Of a stretch of 64,000 nt of DNA, positions 51,387-60,215 are shown piece by piece (position 1 is the first letter of the stretch; the number at the start of each line of letters is the position of its first letter). Source of the stretch: Paenibacillus sp. JNUCC32 (GTDB taxonomy: Bacteria > Bacillota > Bacilli > Paenibacillales > Paenibacillaceae); NCBI RefSeq assembly GCF_014863545.1, contig NZ_CP062260.1, forward strand, positions 5,287,501 to 5,351,500, given 5' to 3'. Both the position numbers and the translations under genes were made by a program. A model generated the notes under the pieces. The model was given only the letters and a program-made list of their open reading frames with translations, was not told the origin of the DNA and searched no databases.

Positions 51387-52370
51387 ATGAAAATTAAAGC
51401 GACATTAGATCGTATCCCTGGCGGTATGATGGTTGTTCCCCTCCTCATCGGAGCGTGCATCAATACATTCGCACCAAACGCTTTGCGGATCGGCGGGTTT
51501 ACGGAAGCCTTATTCGTGAATAGCTCGAGTACGCTCATCGCTCTTTTCTTATTGATTGCCGGCACGCAGATCACGTTCAAAACGGCGGGTTCGTCGGTGG
51601 GAAAAGGCGTCACGCTGCTTGTGTTTAAGTGGACGATCGGCGCGCTATTAGGCTTGGTCGCCATCCTGTTTGCGGATTCCAGCGGATTATTCCTGGGCCT
51701 TGCCCCTCTGGCCATTATCGCGGCCATGACGAATTCAAACGGCGGACTGTATATTGCGTTAGCCGGACAATACGGAAAAGAGGATGACAAAGCAGCCTAT
51801 CCTTTCCTGGCATTAAGCGACGGACCGTTCTTGACGATGGTCGCGCTCTCGATCTTCGGTGCCATGGGTTTTGCCAACGGCATGTTCTCAGCGATGTCTT
51901 TCGTTGCCGTACTGCTTCCGCTGCTCGTCGGCGTCGTCATCGGGAACCTGGACCGGAATATGGCAGAATGGCTGCATAAAGGCAGTGACAAGCTGGTTCC
52001 GTTCTTTGCCTTCTCGCTCGGTATGGGCATCAATTTCTCATCCATCATTCAAGGCGGACTGAGCGGTATTCTGCTTGGCGTGCTGACGGTCCTGCTCACG
52101 GGCGGTATTGGTTTTCTTCTGTTCAAGGCGATCGGCTGGAATCCGATTGTCGGTGCTTCCGAGGGCTCCACAGCGGGTAATGCGGTAGGCACGCCGGCTG
52201 CGATCGTCGCCGCGAATGCTTCCTTCGCGCCGATTGCCGAAATCGCGACCGTGCAAATCGCCGCGAGCGTCGTGACGACCGCCATACTGCTGCCTGTCTT
52301 TATTGGATTCCTGTCCAAGCGACTGGAGAAATCAGGCGGCGTCGAAAAATACAACAACCCTGCAGCATAG
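51387..52370 (+). CDS. kdgT: KdgT-family acid-sugar permease
   Basis: 327 residues with about ten membrane helices. It starts KIKATLDRIPGGMMVVPLLI and has typical KdgT stretches (IAGTQITFKTAG, AAMTNSNGGLYIALAGQYG, EGSTAGNAVGTPAAIVAAN). The family imports 2-keto-3-deoxygluconate in symport. Here the next genes encode a four-carbon acid sugar kinase and PdxA2, so the true substrate may be D-threonate, D-erythronate or a related acid. AAGGAG is eight bases before ATG 51387. It is the first gene of the operon. Confidence 0.9.
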   Translation: MKIKATLDRIPGGMMVVPLLIGACINTFAPNALRIGGFTEALFVNSSSTLIALFLLIAGTQITFKTAGSSVGKGVTLLVFKWTIGALLGLVAILFADSSGLFLGLAPLAIIAAMTNSNGGLYIALAGQYGKEDDKAAYPFLALSDGPFLTMVALSIFGAMGFANGMFSAMSFVAVLLPLLVGVVIGNLDRNMAEWLHKGSDKLVPFFAFSLGMGINFSSIIQGGLSGILLGVLTVLLTGGIGFLLFKAIGWNPIVGASEGSTAGNAVGTPAAIVAANASFAPIAEIATVQIAASVVTTAILLPVFIGFLSKRLEKSGGVEKYNNPAA

Positions 52371-52424
52371 AGGTTATCCCTAACCCCTCGAATGCATCGT
52401 TTTTCTCAAGGAGGAGGTAACTGC

Positions 52425-53720
52425 ATGAAATTAGCCATCATTGCAGATGATTTGACTGGCGCCAATGACAGCGGGGTCCAACTCGCTCGTCATGGCCTTA
52501 AAACAAGCGTTCTGTTCGATATGGACAAAGACAACATTCGTCATTACGATGCCGTTGTTTTCGATACGGACAGCCGTTCCATAACACCCGAAGAAGCTTA
52601 TCAGCGAGTAAGCCGGGCCGCTCGATTTTTAACGGATGCCGGGTTTGATACGATTTTCAAAAAAATGGACTCCACCATGCGCGGCAATATCGGGACCGAA
52701 ATTGATGCGCTGTATGATGTGGCGAAGCCGGACTTTATGATGATCGCTCCGGGTTATCCCAAGAACAATCGAACCATTCTTAACGCTACCCATTACTTGA
52801 ATGGAGTACCGTTAGCCGAAACCGAGATTGCCCATGATCCCAAAACGCCTGTCACCCACTCCTATCTTCCCGACTTGCTGAAGCTGCAAACCAAGTATGC
52901 CGTCGGCGAGATCTCAGTCCGTGATCTGGAGGCTGGAGCAGGCCGCATTGAAGGCAAATTAAAAGAGTTTCAAGAACATAACATACCGTATGTGCTGATC
53001 GATTCCACGGAAGAAGCTCATCTGGAGTTCATCCTGCACATCACCGAGCAGCTTCCATACAAATTCGCATGGGCCGGCTCTGCAGGCATCGCCAATTATC
53101 TGCCCGCCCATTACCATATTTCGTCCAAACCGAGGGAGCTAGCTATCGCGCAGAATCAGGGACCCATCCTTACCGTGGTCGGCAGCGTGAACAAGAACTC
53201 CCGTGCCCAGCTGAAGCTTTTGCTTGAGCATACCGACGTGGTTCCCGTGCAATTCGTGTCTTATAAGGCTGTGTCCGATTCAGCGGAGCGCACGGAAGAA
53301 ATGGATCGCGTATATCAAGAAGTCAAGCTGCACGCACTGGAAGGCAAAGATATCGTAATCTATTCGACGGCGGAGTCTTCCGACATCGAACAGGCCCGTG
53401 CCGTAGGCGAAGCCCGCGGGCTCAATCACACCGAGGTCAGTAATGAGATTGTCCGCGTCATGGGAGAAATCTGTGCTCAGCTGCTGGAGCAAGGTTATTT
53501 CAAGGGCGTATCCATGACAGGCGGAGACACGGCCAAACAAATCTGCATGCAATGGAGCATTAGCGGCTTCGAATTGCTGGACGAGCTGGAAATCGGCGTG
53601 CCGATCTCGAAATTTATAGGGATTGACGATCTGTATGTGGTCACCAAGGCAGGCGGATTCGGCAAGCCGGACGTATTTATCCATGCGATTCAAACGATAA
53701 AAGGAGGTAATCCAGCATGA
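52425..53720 (+). CDS. dtnK: Four-carbon acid sugar kinase (D-threonate/erythronate kinase type)
   Basis: About 431 residues. The N-terminal nucleotide/substrate domain is KLAIIADDLTGANDSGVQLA and TDSRSITPEEAY, with the family KMDSTMRGNIG at about 85. The C-terminal ATP-binding domain has SMTGGDTAKQICMQWSISGF and VTKAGGFGKPD. It phosphorylates a four-carbon aldonic acid such as D-threonate at C4. GGAGGAGG lies before ATG 52425. An upstream in-frame ATG at 52392 lacks a site. Its stop overlaps the pdxA2 start as ATGA, coupling the kinase with the dehydrogenase that uses its product. Confidence 0.93.
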   Translation: MKLAIIADDLTGANDSGVQLARHGLKTSVLFDMDKDNIRHYDAVVFDTDSRSITPEEAYQRVSRAARFLTDAGFDTIFKKMDSTMRGNIGTEIDALYDVAKPDFMMIAPGYPKNNRTILNATHYLNGVPLAETEIAHDPKTPVTHSYLPDLLKLQTKYAVGEISVRDLEAGAGRIEGKLKEFQEHNIPYVLIDSTEEAHLEFILHITEQLPYKFAWAGSAGIANYLPAHYHISSKPRELAIAQNQGPILTVVGSVNKNSRAQLKLLLEHTDVVPVQFVSYKAVSDSAERTEEMDRVYQEVKLHALEGKDIVIYSTAESSDIEQARAVGEARGLNHTEVSNEIVRVMGEICAQLLEQGYFKGVSMTGGDTAKQICMQWSISGFELLDELEIGVPISKFIGIDDLYVVTKAGGFGKPDVFIHAIQTIKGGNPA

Positions 53721-54718
53721 AACCGACGGTTGGAATTACGATGGGCGATGCGGCAGGCATCGGACCCGAAATCATTATGAAGGCCTTATCCCATCAGGAG
53801 ATGTACGATAACTGCAACCCGCTCGTGATCGGCGACGCCAAAATATTGGAACGCGTGCTGCCGATTATCGGCTCAAGCCTGAAGGTAAACGCCATTCAAG
53901 AGCCCTCCGAGGCAAAATACGAGTTTGGCACCGTAGACGTCATCGATCTGGACCTCGTGCCGGCTGACCTTGCATTCGGCGAGGTATCAGCCGTCGCGGG
54001 AGATGCCGCTTTTCAATTTCTGGCCAGAGCCATCGATCTGGCGAAGCAGCGGAAGATCCATTCCATCTGTACGGCTCCGCTGAACAAGGAAGCTCTGCAT
54101 CAAGGTGGACATATGTATCCGGGTCACACCGAAATTTTGGCTGATCTCACGGATACCAAGGATTTCTCGATGATGCTGACGACCCCGAACCTCCGGGTCA
54201 TTCATCTGACGACGCATATGGGATTGATCGAGGCCATTCAGAGCATCAACCCGGAAAGAACGTATACCGTCGTCAAACTGGCCCACGATACCTTGAAAAA
54301 GGCCGGTTTCGACAATCCAAGAGTCGCGGTCTGCGGAATCAACCCGCATGCGGGCGAAAACGGATTGTTCGGCAACGGCGAAGAAGAAGAAAAGCTGCTC
54401 CCGGGCATCGAGCGTGCCCAACGGGAAGGCATTAACGTGGTTGGCCCCCTCCCTGCGGATACGTTGTTCTTCAGAGCCGGCCGAGGCGATTTCGATATCG
54501 TCGTGGCCTGCTACCATGACCAGGGACATGCCCCGATCAAGGTCATGGGCATCGAAGAGGGCGTGAACATTACGGTCGGACTGAAAGGCGGCATCATCCG
54601 CACCTCGGTCGACCATGGCACCGCCTTCGATATTGCAGGGAAGAACATCGCCGATGACAAGAGCATGCTCGCCGCGATTCGTTCTGCCATTGAACTTGCC
54701 CCGAAGGATCAAATATAA
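53717..54718 (+). CDS. pdxA2: 4-phospho-D-threonate/erythronate dehydrogenase, PdxA2
   Basis: 333 residues of the PdxA fold. Family stretches are VGITMGDAAGIGPEIIMKAL, CTAPLNKEALHQGGHMYPGH (metal and substrate His), GINPHAGENGLFG and VACYHDQGHAPIKVMG. Beside a DtnK-type kinase, PdxA proteins are PdxA2: they oxidise and decarboxylate the 4-phospho acid to dihydroxyacetone phosphate. They do not act in vitamin B6 synthesis. It ends the operon before a strong terminator. Confidence 0.93.
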   Translation: MKPTVGITMGDAAGIGPEIIMKALSHQEMYDNCNPLVIGDAKILERVLPIIGSSLKVNAIQEPSEAKYEFGTVDVIDLDLVPADLAFGEVSAVAGDAAFQFLARAIDLAKQRKIHSICTAPLNKEALHQGGHMYPGHTEILADLTDTKDFSMMLTTPNLRVIHLTTHMGLIEAIQSINPERTYTVVKLAHDTLKKAGFDNPRVAVCGINPHAGENGLFGNGEEEEKLLPGIERAQREGINVVGPLPADTLFFRAGRGDFDIVVACYHDQGHAPIKVMGIEEGVNITVGLKGGIIRTSVDHGTAFDIAGKNIADDKSMLAAIRSAIELAPKDQI

Positions 54719-54749
54719 TCGATTGATGATCGAAGATGTCATATGTAGA

Positions 54750-54778
54750 AGACCCGGCTTCCGCCGGGTCTTTTTTTC
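54750..54778 (+). terminator. Intrinsic terminator of the kdgT-dtnK-pdxA2 operon
   Basis: Stem AGACCCGGC / GCCGGGTCT with loop TTCC and a run of seven Ts. Confidence 0.92.
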
Positions 54779-54902
54779 TATGCCTGGAGAGAACAAGTCT
54801 AGGCCCTCGTTCAAACCAAAGCTGTAGTTACGAATAGCTGCACAACCGCCAGCACATAATAAACATCACAATCGATTCCAGTAAATAAGGAGGACCTTTC
54901 CA

Positions 54903-55079
54903 TTGAGCACGAACCAACCGGACAAGAACCTGATCAACACGGTGGAACAATTGGCAGAGACACCCGTGAACAGCCATGAGGCCCAGCAACAGCAGCAAGC
55001 CCGCAATGATCGCCGTAAACAGGCTCTGCATGACAGCGACGGCAAATACAAGGAGAATGAGTCCAAGAACTATCACTAG
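54903..55079 (+). CDS. Small hydrophilic Gln-rich protein, unknown function
   Basis: 58 residues starting at TTG 54903 (M-STNQPDKNLINTVEQLAE), with AAGGAGG nine bases upstream and a strong terminator 15 bases after the stop. The product is very hydrophilic and has a Gln-rich centre (EAQQQQQARNDRRKQ) and a Lys/Asn/Glu-rich end. It is probably disordered or a short helix. Because of the unusual start codon it is easily missed. The hydrophobic frames on the opposite strand over the same bases have no ribosome site and are its antisense shadow. I do not recognise a family; small spore or stress proteins can look like this. Confidence 0.7.
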   Translation: MSTNQPDKNLINTVEQLAETPVNSHEAQQQQQARNDRRKQALHDSDGKYKENESKNYH

Positions 55080-55094
55080 AGATATAAACTCGTA

Positions 55095-55121
55095 AAAAAG
55101 CGACCGATTACGGTCGCTTTT
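55095..55121. terminator. Bidirectional intrinsic terminator
   Basis: Stem GCGACCG / CGGTCGC flanked by an A-run and a T-run, between the small plus-strand gene and the convergent DUF1259 gene. Confidence 0.88.
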
Positions 55122-55143
55122 CTAATATTTTCCCATCCGATAG

Positions 55144-55563
55144 TTAACCTAAAAATGCAATAGAACGCTTTACTTTTCTTGCAAATGCAATGGGATCATC
55201 GACGGACTCCCAGTGCACATACATCAGGCGGGGATTTTCAAACAACCAGTGATTGTGGACGGCCGTTACTTTAATCCCGTTCTTGCGAAGATTCGACAGC
55301 AATCGATTCACTTGGCCTTGGAAGAGAGCCGTTTCTCCCAAACAAAGCGCGCGACCGGAACTATCCAGCGATTCAAACGAGAAGAGTTGGTAACGGACCA
55401 AAGGAGAAGTGGTACGTCTGCCTAAAATAGATGCCTTAATTATTCTATTTCTGGAGACAAAACAAACCGGACCTTTTGTAATTTCATGCTCCGTTCCGCC
55501 TAAAATGGCTGAGAACTGGTTACATAACCTTCTAAAACGAGGACTTGCTTGCACTTCCGCCAT
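55144..55563 (-). CDS. DUF1259-family protein, copy 1
   Basis: 139 residues, soluble. It has the DUF1259 (LppY/LpqO-like) features ALCLGETALFQGQVNRLLSN, TAVHNHWLFENPRLMYVHWE and FARKVKRSIAFLG. The conserved His-x-His/Trp cluster suggests metal or ligand binding, but no function is established. It is a tandem paralogue of the gene at 55618-56037, sharing most residues in the C-terminal half, and probably forms a transcription unit with it. The N-terminal CNQFSAILGG...GPVCFVSR is less conserved. Confidence 0.88.
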   Translation of the reverse strand: MAEVQASPRFRRLCNQFSAILGGTEHEITKGPVCFVSRNRIIKASILGRRTTSPLVRYQLFSFESLDSSGRALCLGETALFQGQVNRLLSNLRKNGIKVTAVHNHWLFENPRLMYVHWESVDDPIAFARKVKRSIAFLG

Positions 55564-55617
55564 ACGAAATCATCCTCTCATGAAATGATAGAATACGAAC
55601 GATATAGCCCAACTGCA

Positions 55618-56037
55618 TCAACCCAAGAAGGCAATGGATTCTTTTGTTTTTCTGGCAAACGCAACCGGATTGTCAATCGATTCCCAATGCATATACATTA
55701 AACGAGGCTGTTCTTTTAGCCAGTGATTATGGAGCGCCGTTACTTTAATCCCCCGTTTGCGGAGATTCGACATCAATCGATTCACCTGGTTTTGATGCAC
55801 GGCAGTCTCACCCAAACAAAGCGCGCGGCCCGACTGATCAAGCGATTCAAACGAAAACATCTGCATTTGAACCAAAGGGGAACGCGTTCTTCTTCCCAAA
55901 ATCGTCTCTCTTAAGTTCGTCATCCGCGTGACAAAACAAACCGGACCTTCTTCGATTTCCGATTCGCCGCCTAGGATTCTTCCAAATTGGTTGCAAAGCC
56001 TTTTGAATTGCGGGCTCACTCTAACCTGTTCAGCCAT
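55618..56037 (-). CDS. DUF1259-family protein, copy 2
   Basis: 139 residues, the same length as its neighbour and roughly 70 percent identical by eye. Shared stretches include SPLVQMQMFSFESLDQSGRA (family position) and the HNHW / MHWE motifs. It is the first of the pair to be transcribed, 54 bases upstream of copy 1. The tandem arrangement suggests duplication. Function unknown. An A/T-rich region upstream (56042-56160) should hold the promoter. Confidence 0.88.
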   Translation of the reverse strand: MAEQVRVSPQFKRLCNQFGRILGGESEIEEGPVCFVTRMTNLRETILGRRTRSPLVQMQMFSFESLDQSGRALCLGETAVHQNQVNRLMSNLRKRGIKVTALHNHWLKEQPRLMYMHWESIDNPVAFARKTKESIAFLG

Positions 56038-56161
56038 GATAAGTCCTCCTTTAATCGTATTCTAGGTATCATATGATCGAAGGAGAAAATAGTATTGGAC
56101 CAATAACTTATTTATAAGAATAAAAAGATATTAATATATCTGCGTCTATACCCAACTCTAA

Positions 56162-56203
56162 AATTTGAAGGCGACAGCCTTATGATGCTGTCGTCTTCAA
56201 ATT
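56162..56203. other. 17-bp hairpin upstream of the DUF1259 genes
   Basis: AATTTGAAGGCGACAGC pairs with GCTGTCGTCTTCAAATT over 17 bases with one wobble and an eight-base loop. There is no long T-run. It follows two other hairpins after the SLH gene and may be a backup terminator. Confidence 0.5.
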
Positions 56204-56249
56204 ATATATATACGTCGTTTCGCAGAACCAAAATGTATATCCAACGGCA

Positions 56250-56276
56250 AAAGACCACCTTAAAAAGGTGGTCTTT
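56250..56276. terminator. Intrinsic terminator after the second SLH gene
   Basis: Stem AAAGACCACCTT / AAGGTGGTCTTT with loop AAA, followed by TTTT on the minus strand. A further hairpin (GCGAAAGGTG / CACCTTTCGC, 56292-56323) lies between it and the stop codon. Confidence 0.8.
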
Positions 56277-56331
56277 AAAGTATGCGTGGAGGCGAAAGGT
56301 GACTATTGATAGCCACCTTTCGCTGACGCCC

Positions 56332-59300
56332 CTATTCCTTCCAATCTTCAATTCCGGTCTCAAGCTGCTCAAACCCATGCGGAATCGAAGCTTCCATGAT
56401 GTCTGAATAATAGTCGTGGTTTTCCGGAACATCGGTCCACTTCGGTTCAACCTTGATATCCCAAGGTTTACGATCCAGCAGTTGGTTCAGGATTCGAACA
56501 ACCTCTAATCTCGTAATCGGCTGATTCGGATGGAAGGTCTCCTCCGTGAAATCGAACAGCACACCTTGCTCCTGAGCCGTTGCAATGGCTTTTTCAGCCC
56601 AGTGTCCCGCTGCGTCCGTGTATGTGCTCTCCTGGGCAGCGTCCCATTTATACAAATTCATGAGAATCTGTGCAAATTCCGCCCGCGTGATCTGTTTCTT
56701 CGGTTTGAACGTATTGTCGCCGAAACCGACCATCCATTTATTGTTGGTTGCGGTCGTAATCGCGTTCGTTGCCCAATGTTTCGCACTCACATCCGAATAC
56801 GATACTTTCTTCGAGCTCGCTGCGGATGTATACAAACGGGACAGGATCGCAGCCATTTCGGACCGGACAATGCCACGATCCGCTTGGAACGTGCCGTCAG
56901 GATATCCGACCATGTATGCGCGATGATCGCCTGCGGCCTTCACTTTCGGCTCCTGGGAGAAGCTGAATTTCACGATCGTGTCGCCGACGTGGATGACTCC
57001 GTCCTTAATATAACTGTCAGCGCCAAAGCGCTCTTCACGCTTATCGGTACGGCTGTCAAAAACAACGTATCCGTTCTTCTCGCCCAAGAAGTAGTAATCG
57101 CCATTGGCGTAAACCATCCAGCCATATTGACCGCTGTCTGAGCTCATTTGCGGGTTATGGTTCTTGTTGGGTGCAAAATCCGGAAGCTCAGGCAAATGGA
57201 CAAGCGTTCCCGGCACTCTGCCTTTGGAACGATTCAGCTCCGTATCGGCCCAATACAATTGCATCTTCACGCCTGCAACTGGCTGTTCCGTCACCTTATC
57301 GAGAATCGTGCCATATGGATCAACCAAATCAACCGATAACTTGGCATTTCCATTGCTATCGACGCTTAGCTTGCCGGCAGGGCCAGCCAGCTTCTCTCCG
57401 TTAGGCGCGATCACGTTCAGCGACAACGTATATTCGCCTGATGCAACTTTTGGAAGCGTAAAGCTGCCGTCCTGATTCATGACAATATTCGGCAGATTCA
57501 ATTCTTGACCGTTTGCCGATTTTATTTTCCCCGATACTTTCAGACTGTCTCCGACGAGCTTCGTAATTTTGTCCTGAACGACCTTGCCCCCGTTGGCTTG
57601 ATCGGAAACAACAACGTCCGTTTTCATAGTAGGTGCAGGTTGCTGTACGACGTTTGTATTCCCTGCAGGCGGATTTTCTACTGGTACCGCAGGCGCGTTT
57701 GGCTTGATGCTAACCACATTGGACAAACCTGCATGTGGACCTGATTCGACATTTAATCTGAAATAGTAGGTTTCACGGCTCGATAAACCGGCTATGGTTG
57801 CACTCGTGGAACCGGCATCCAAGGTCTCCACTGGATTGACCGGCGTGAACGTGGTGCCGTCCGTAGATTTTTCCACAATGATGTTCGTTGCCCCCGTTAA
57901 AGCAGGGAAATTCAATGTCACTTGTCCAACGCCCGCAACGGCCGACAACGTGGTGATCGGTTCCGAAGGGGAAGCCTGAACCACATTGGACAAGCCAGCA
58001 TATGGACCCGATGTGACGTTCAATCGGTAATGATAGGTCTCGCCGTTCGTCAAACCGGTTACGGTTGCACTTGTAGAAGCAGCATCTAATGTCTCCAATG
58101 GGCTAACCGCAGTAAACGCGGTGCCGTCCATAGATTGTTCAACCACAATGCTCGTTGCACCTGTTAATGCCGGGAAATTCAATGTCACTTGCCCATTGCC
58201 TGCATCGGCCGATAACGTGGTTAACGATTTCGAAGGCGAGGCTTGGACTACGTTGGATACGCCGTCATATAGTCCGGATTCGACGTTCAGTCGGAAATAG
58301 TAGGTTTCACCGTTCGTTAATCCGGTTACGGTTGCGCTTGTTGAAGACGCATCCAGCGTTTCCGATGGTCTTACCTGCGTGAAGTTGGTACCGTCGGTAG
58401 ACTGTTCAACCACGATGTTTGTTGCACCTGTTAAAGCAGGGAATTTCAATGTCGCTTGCCCATTGCCCGCAACAGCGCTCAATGTGCTTAAGGGAGCCGG
58501 ATCTGCGGCAAGAACATAGACGGTAAACGTCTTCTCGCTTGTCAGCCCGTCTTTGGTGATGGTTGCCGTCAAGGTCACGTAAGTTCCCGACTGGTTCGTA
58601 ACCGGTCTCGTCACGGTTCCATCAGGTGCGATGACCGACGGCTGGTCGGAGGACCAGGTAGTAGTGACGTCATCGTCTTGCTTCAATGTTAAATTGTTTT
58701 TCACCGAATTTTTCGTGTCGCCGGGATGGTACTCGATATCGGTTTTGTCCTCTGCCGTTTCAATGGCTTGAATGGCTTCTTTATAATCGGAAACAAGCTG
58801 ATCCGCGATCCGATTCGCAATTTCTTGAATGATGTCGTCGGTGGATTTGTCGGAATCGACATGCAGTCCGCCTTCGTTCAGGCCGCGGATAAAATCATCG
58901 TTGGTGTCCGTATAAGTCGACTCCGTAACGCCGATATACTGTGTGCCTTTGTTATTGAACGACTCCGTCAGCTTGGATTGGTTCGTTCCCTGATCCAAAT
59001 CCCCGCGCGGGTCATCGTTAATGTTCACGACATAACGCAGCGGCGACGTCCCCCACAGGATATTATCGACCGCTACATCCAACGGCTTACTCGAAGTTGA
59101 ATATAATTTCATATTGTCGAACGAAAAAATCGAAATGATCTCGCAGCCATGGCCTATATGGCTGACGATCGGACCAAATTCATCTCCGTAAACGTCCGGG
59201 AGGGCTAGATTACGAATGATTTGGTCGCCATTATCCCACATGCTCAGCGTCGTATCCGTTACGACGATTTTAATGCTGTGGTGGGTGGATGCCCCTTTCG

Positions 59301-59973
59301 GAAAACTTCCGATGGAGGTAACGCCTGACATGGAACTCAAAGGACTCCATGTTTCATTGTGCAGAGCGGATGCGTCTACGCCATCGATCTTATATACATT
59401 GATGGCACCTTGAACATATAAAATCGCATACCCGCTTAATTTCCCGCTGACGTCGATTTGGGTATTAAATAGAAAACCGCCGCCTTCCATGCTGTGGTAA
59501 TCCACTTTGGATTCATCCATGTCGAAGGTAATGATCTTCTTGCCTGAAGGGCTTCCCTGCGTCAGCATGAAATCCTTATACGCGGGCGAGGTATAACCAT
59601 AGAAGGTTAACGTGTTGCCGCCGTTGGAAGCTTGAACGTGATTGTAATCGGCAGTTTCAACCGCCGGGGGAATCGCATAGCCAAATTGGTCTATATACCA
59701 GCTGTCATATCCGGCATGCACATACGTCGTATCCGTTACCGTTGTCCGGTCTGCGCTCGCGTCCATGATGGACACATATTTAGGATTTACGCCTTGTGCG
59801 CTCAACCGGGCTTTAATTGCATCATTCAACTGGCTCTCAAAATCACTGGAATCATAGATGCTCGTTCCGGCATTATAGTAAACCTCTGCTACCGGCGAGA
59901 GCGCATATGCCATTGGCATATTCGTAACAATTAACAGCGTTGCCATGATCATTGAAATTATCTTTTTCTTCAA
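56332..59973 (-). CDS. SLH-anchored surface protein with fibronectin-III-like repeats
   Basis: 1213 residues. Signal peptide 1-25. A lectin-like sandwich lies at about 145-290. A bacterial Ig-like domain is at about 415-490 (WSSDQPSVIAPDGTVTRPVT). Three 89-residue fibronectin-III-like repeats are at about 493-760, then a Pro-rich linker. A beta domain with carboxypeptidase-regulatory look follows at about 800-960. Three SLH domains begin at about 1009 (YMVGYPDGTFQADRGIVRSE, WATNAITTATNN, HWAEKAIATAQEQG). No catalytic motif is recognised. It is a cell-wall-anchored adhesin or sensor-like protein. The start is TTG 59973 after GGGTG. It is divergent from the hybrid kinase gene, and shared repeated boxes lie in the promoter region. 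Confidence 0.88.
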   Translation of the reverse strand: MKKKIISMIMATLLIVTNMPMAYALSPVAEVYYNAGTSIYDSSDFESQLNDAIKARLSAQGVNPKYVSIMDASADRTTVTDTTYVHAGYDSWYIDQFGYAIPPAVETADYNHVQASNGGNTLTFYGYTSPAYKDFMLTQGSPSGKKIITFDMDESKVDYHSMEGGGFLFNTQIDVSGKLSGYAILYVQGAINVYKIDGVDASALHNETWSPLSSMSGVTSIGSFPKGASTHHSIKIVVTDTTLSMWDNGDQIIRNLALPDVYGDEFGPIVSHIGHGCEIISIFSFDNMKLYSTSSKPLDVAVDNILWGTSPLRYVVNINDDPRGDLDQGTNQSKLTESFNNKGTQYIGVTESTYTDTNDDFIRGLNEGGLHVDSDKSTDDIIQEIANRIADQLVSDYKEAIQAIETAEDKTDIEYHPGDTKNSVKNNLTLKQDDDVTTTWSSDQPSVIAPDGTVTRPVTNQSGTYVTLTATITKDGLTSEKTFTVYVLAADPAPLSTLSAVAGNGQATLKFPALTGATNIVVEQSTDGTNFTQVRPSETLDASSTSATVTGLTNGETYYFRLNVESGLYDGVSNVVQASPSKSLTTLSADAGNGQVTLNFPALTGATSIVVEQSMDGTAFTAVSPLETLDAASTSATVTGLTNGETYHYRLNVTSGPYAGLSNVVQASPSEPITTLSAVAGVGQVTLNFPALTGATNIIVEKSTDGTTFTPVNPVETLDAGSTSATIAGLSSRETYYFRLNVESGPHAGLSNVVSIKPNAPAVPVENPPAGNTNVVQQPAPTMKTDVVVSDQANGGKVVQDKITKLVGDSLKVSGKIKSANGQELNLPNIVMNQDGSFTLPKVASGEYTLSLNVIAPNGEKLAGPAGKLSVDSNGNAKLSVDLVDPYGTILDKVTEQPVAGVKMQLYWADTELNRSKGRVPGTLVHLPELPDFAPNKNHNPQMSSDSGQYGWMVYANGDYYFLGEKNGYVVFDSRTDKREERFGADSYIKDGVIHVGDTIVKFSFSQEPKVKAAGDHRAYMVGYPDGTFQADRGIVRSEMAAILSRLYTSAASSKKVSYSDVSAKHWATNAITTATNNKWMVGFGDNTFKPKKQITRAEFAQILMNLYKWDAAQESTYTDAAGHWAEKAIATAQEQGVLFDFTEETFHPNQPITRLEVVRILNQLLDRKPWDIKVEPKWTDVPENHDYYSDIMEASIPHGFEQLETGIEDWKE
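57700..58495 (-). repeat. Three tandem 267-bp fibronectin-III-like units
   Basis: Three consecutive 89-codon units inside the SLH gene share the pattern TTLSAVAGNGQVTLNFPALT and ETLDASSTSATVTGLTNGET with few changes, which shows recent internal duplication and possible unit-number variation. Boundaries are approximate. Confidence 0.8.
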
Positions 59974-60119
59974 CTATTTCACCCATCCTGTAAGTTAGTA
60001 ACCGTATGACATCCAACAACGACCCTTGACCCCTTGTCCCATTCAGATATAAATTTGTGCGGATAACTCCCTCCAACGAAGCAGATTGTAAAAATTGTTA
60101 ATTTCAACATATCAGAAGC

Positions 60120-60176
60120 ATCTCTCAAAAATCTCTCAAATTTCGACTATTATCGACAGGTAGATTTTTGAGAGAT
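60120..60176. promoter_or_regulatory. Repeated TCTCTCAAA boxes between the SLH gene and the hybrid kinase gene
   Basis: ATCTCTCAAAAATC at 60120-60133 and its exact complement at 60163-60176 form a 14-base inverted repeat 29 bases apart. A further direct copy TCTCTCAAA is at 60131-60139. They lie in the divergent promoter region, 40-100 bases before the kinase start. They are candidate binding sites for the response regulator at 63155-63925. Confidence 0.5.
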
Positions 60177-60215
60177 CTTTGCCATATGATAGAGTCCATA
60201 AGGGTGTGACTATAC

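Noticed and set aside
53717..54718. PdxA as a vitamin B6 synthesis enzyme
   Set aside because: Coupled to a four-carbon acid sugar kinase and a KdgT-type permease, it fits PdxA2 of acid-sugar catabolism.
54828..55076. Hydrophobic minus-strand frames (82 and 66 codons) opposite the small TTG gene
   Set aside because: No ribosome site, and the hydrophobic composition is explained as antisense of a Gln/Asn/Lys-rich coding sequence on the plus strand.
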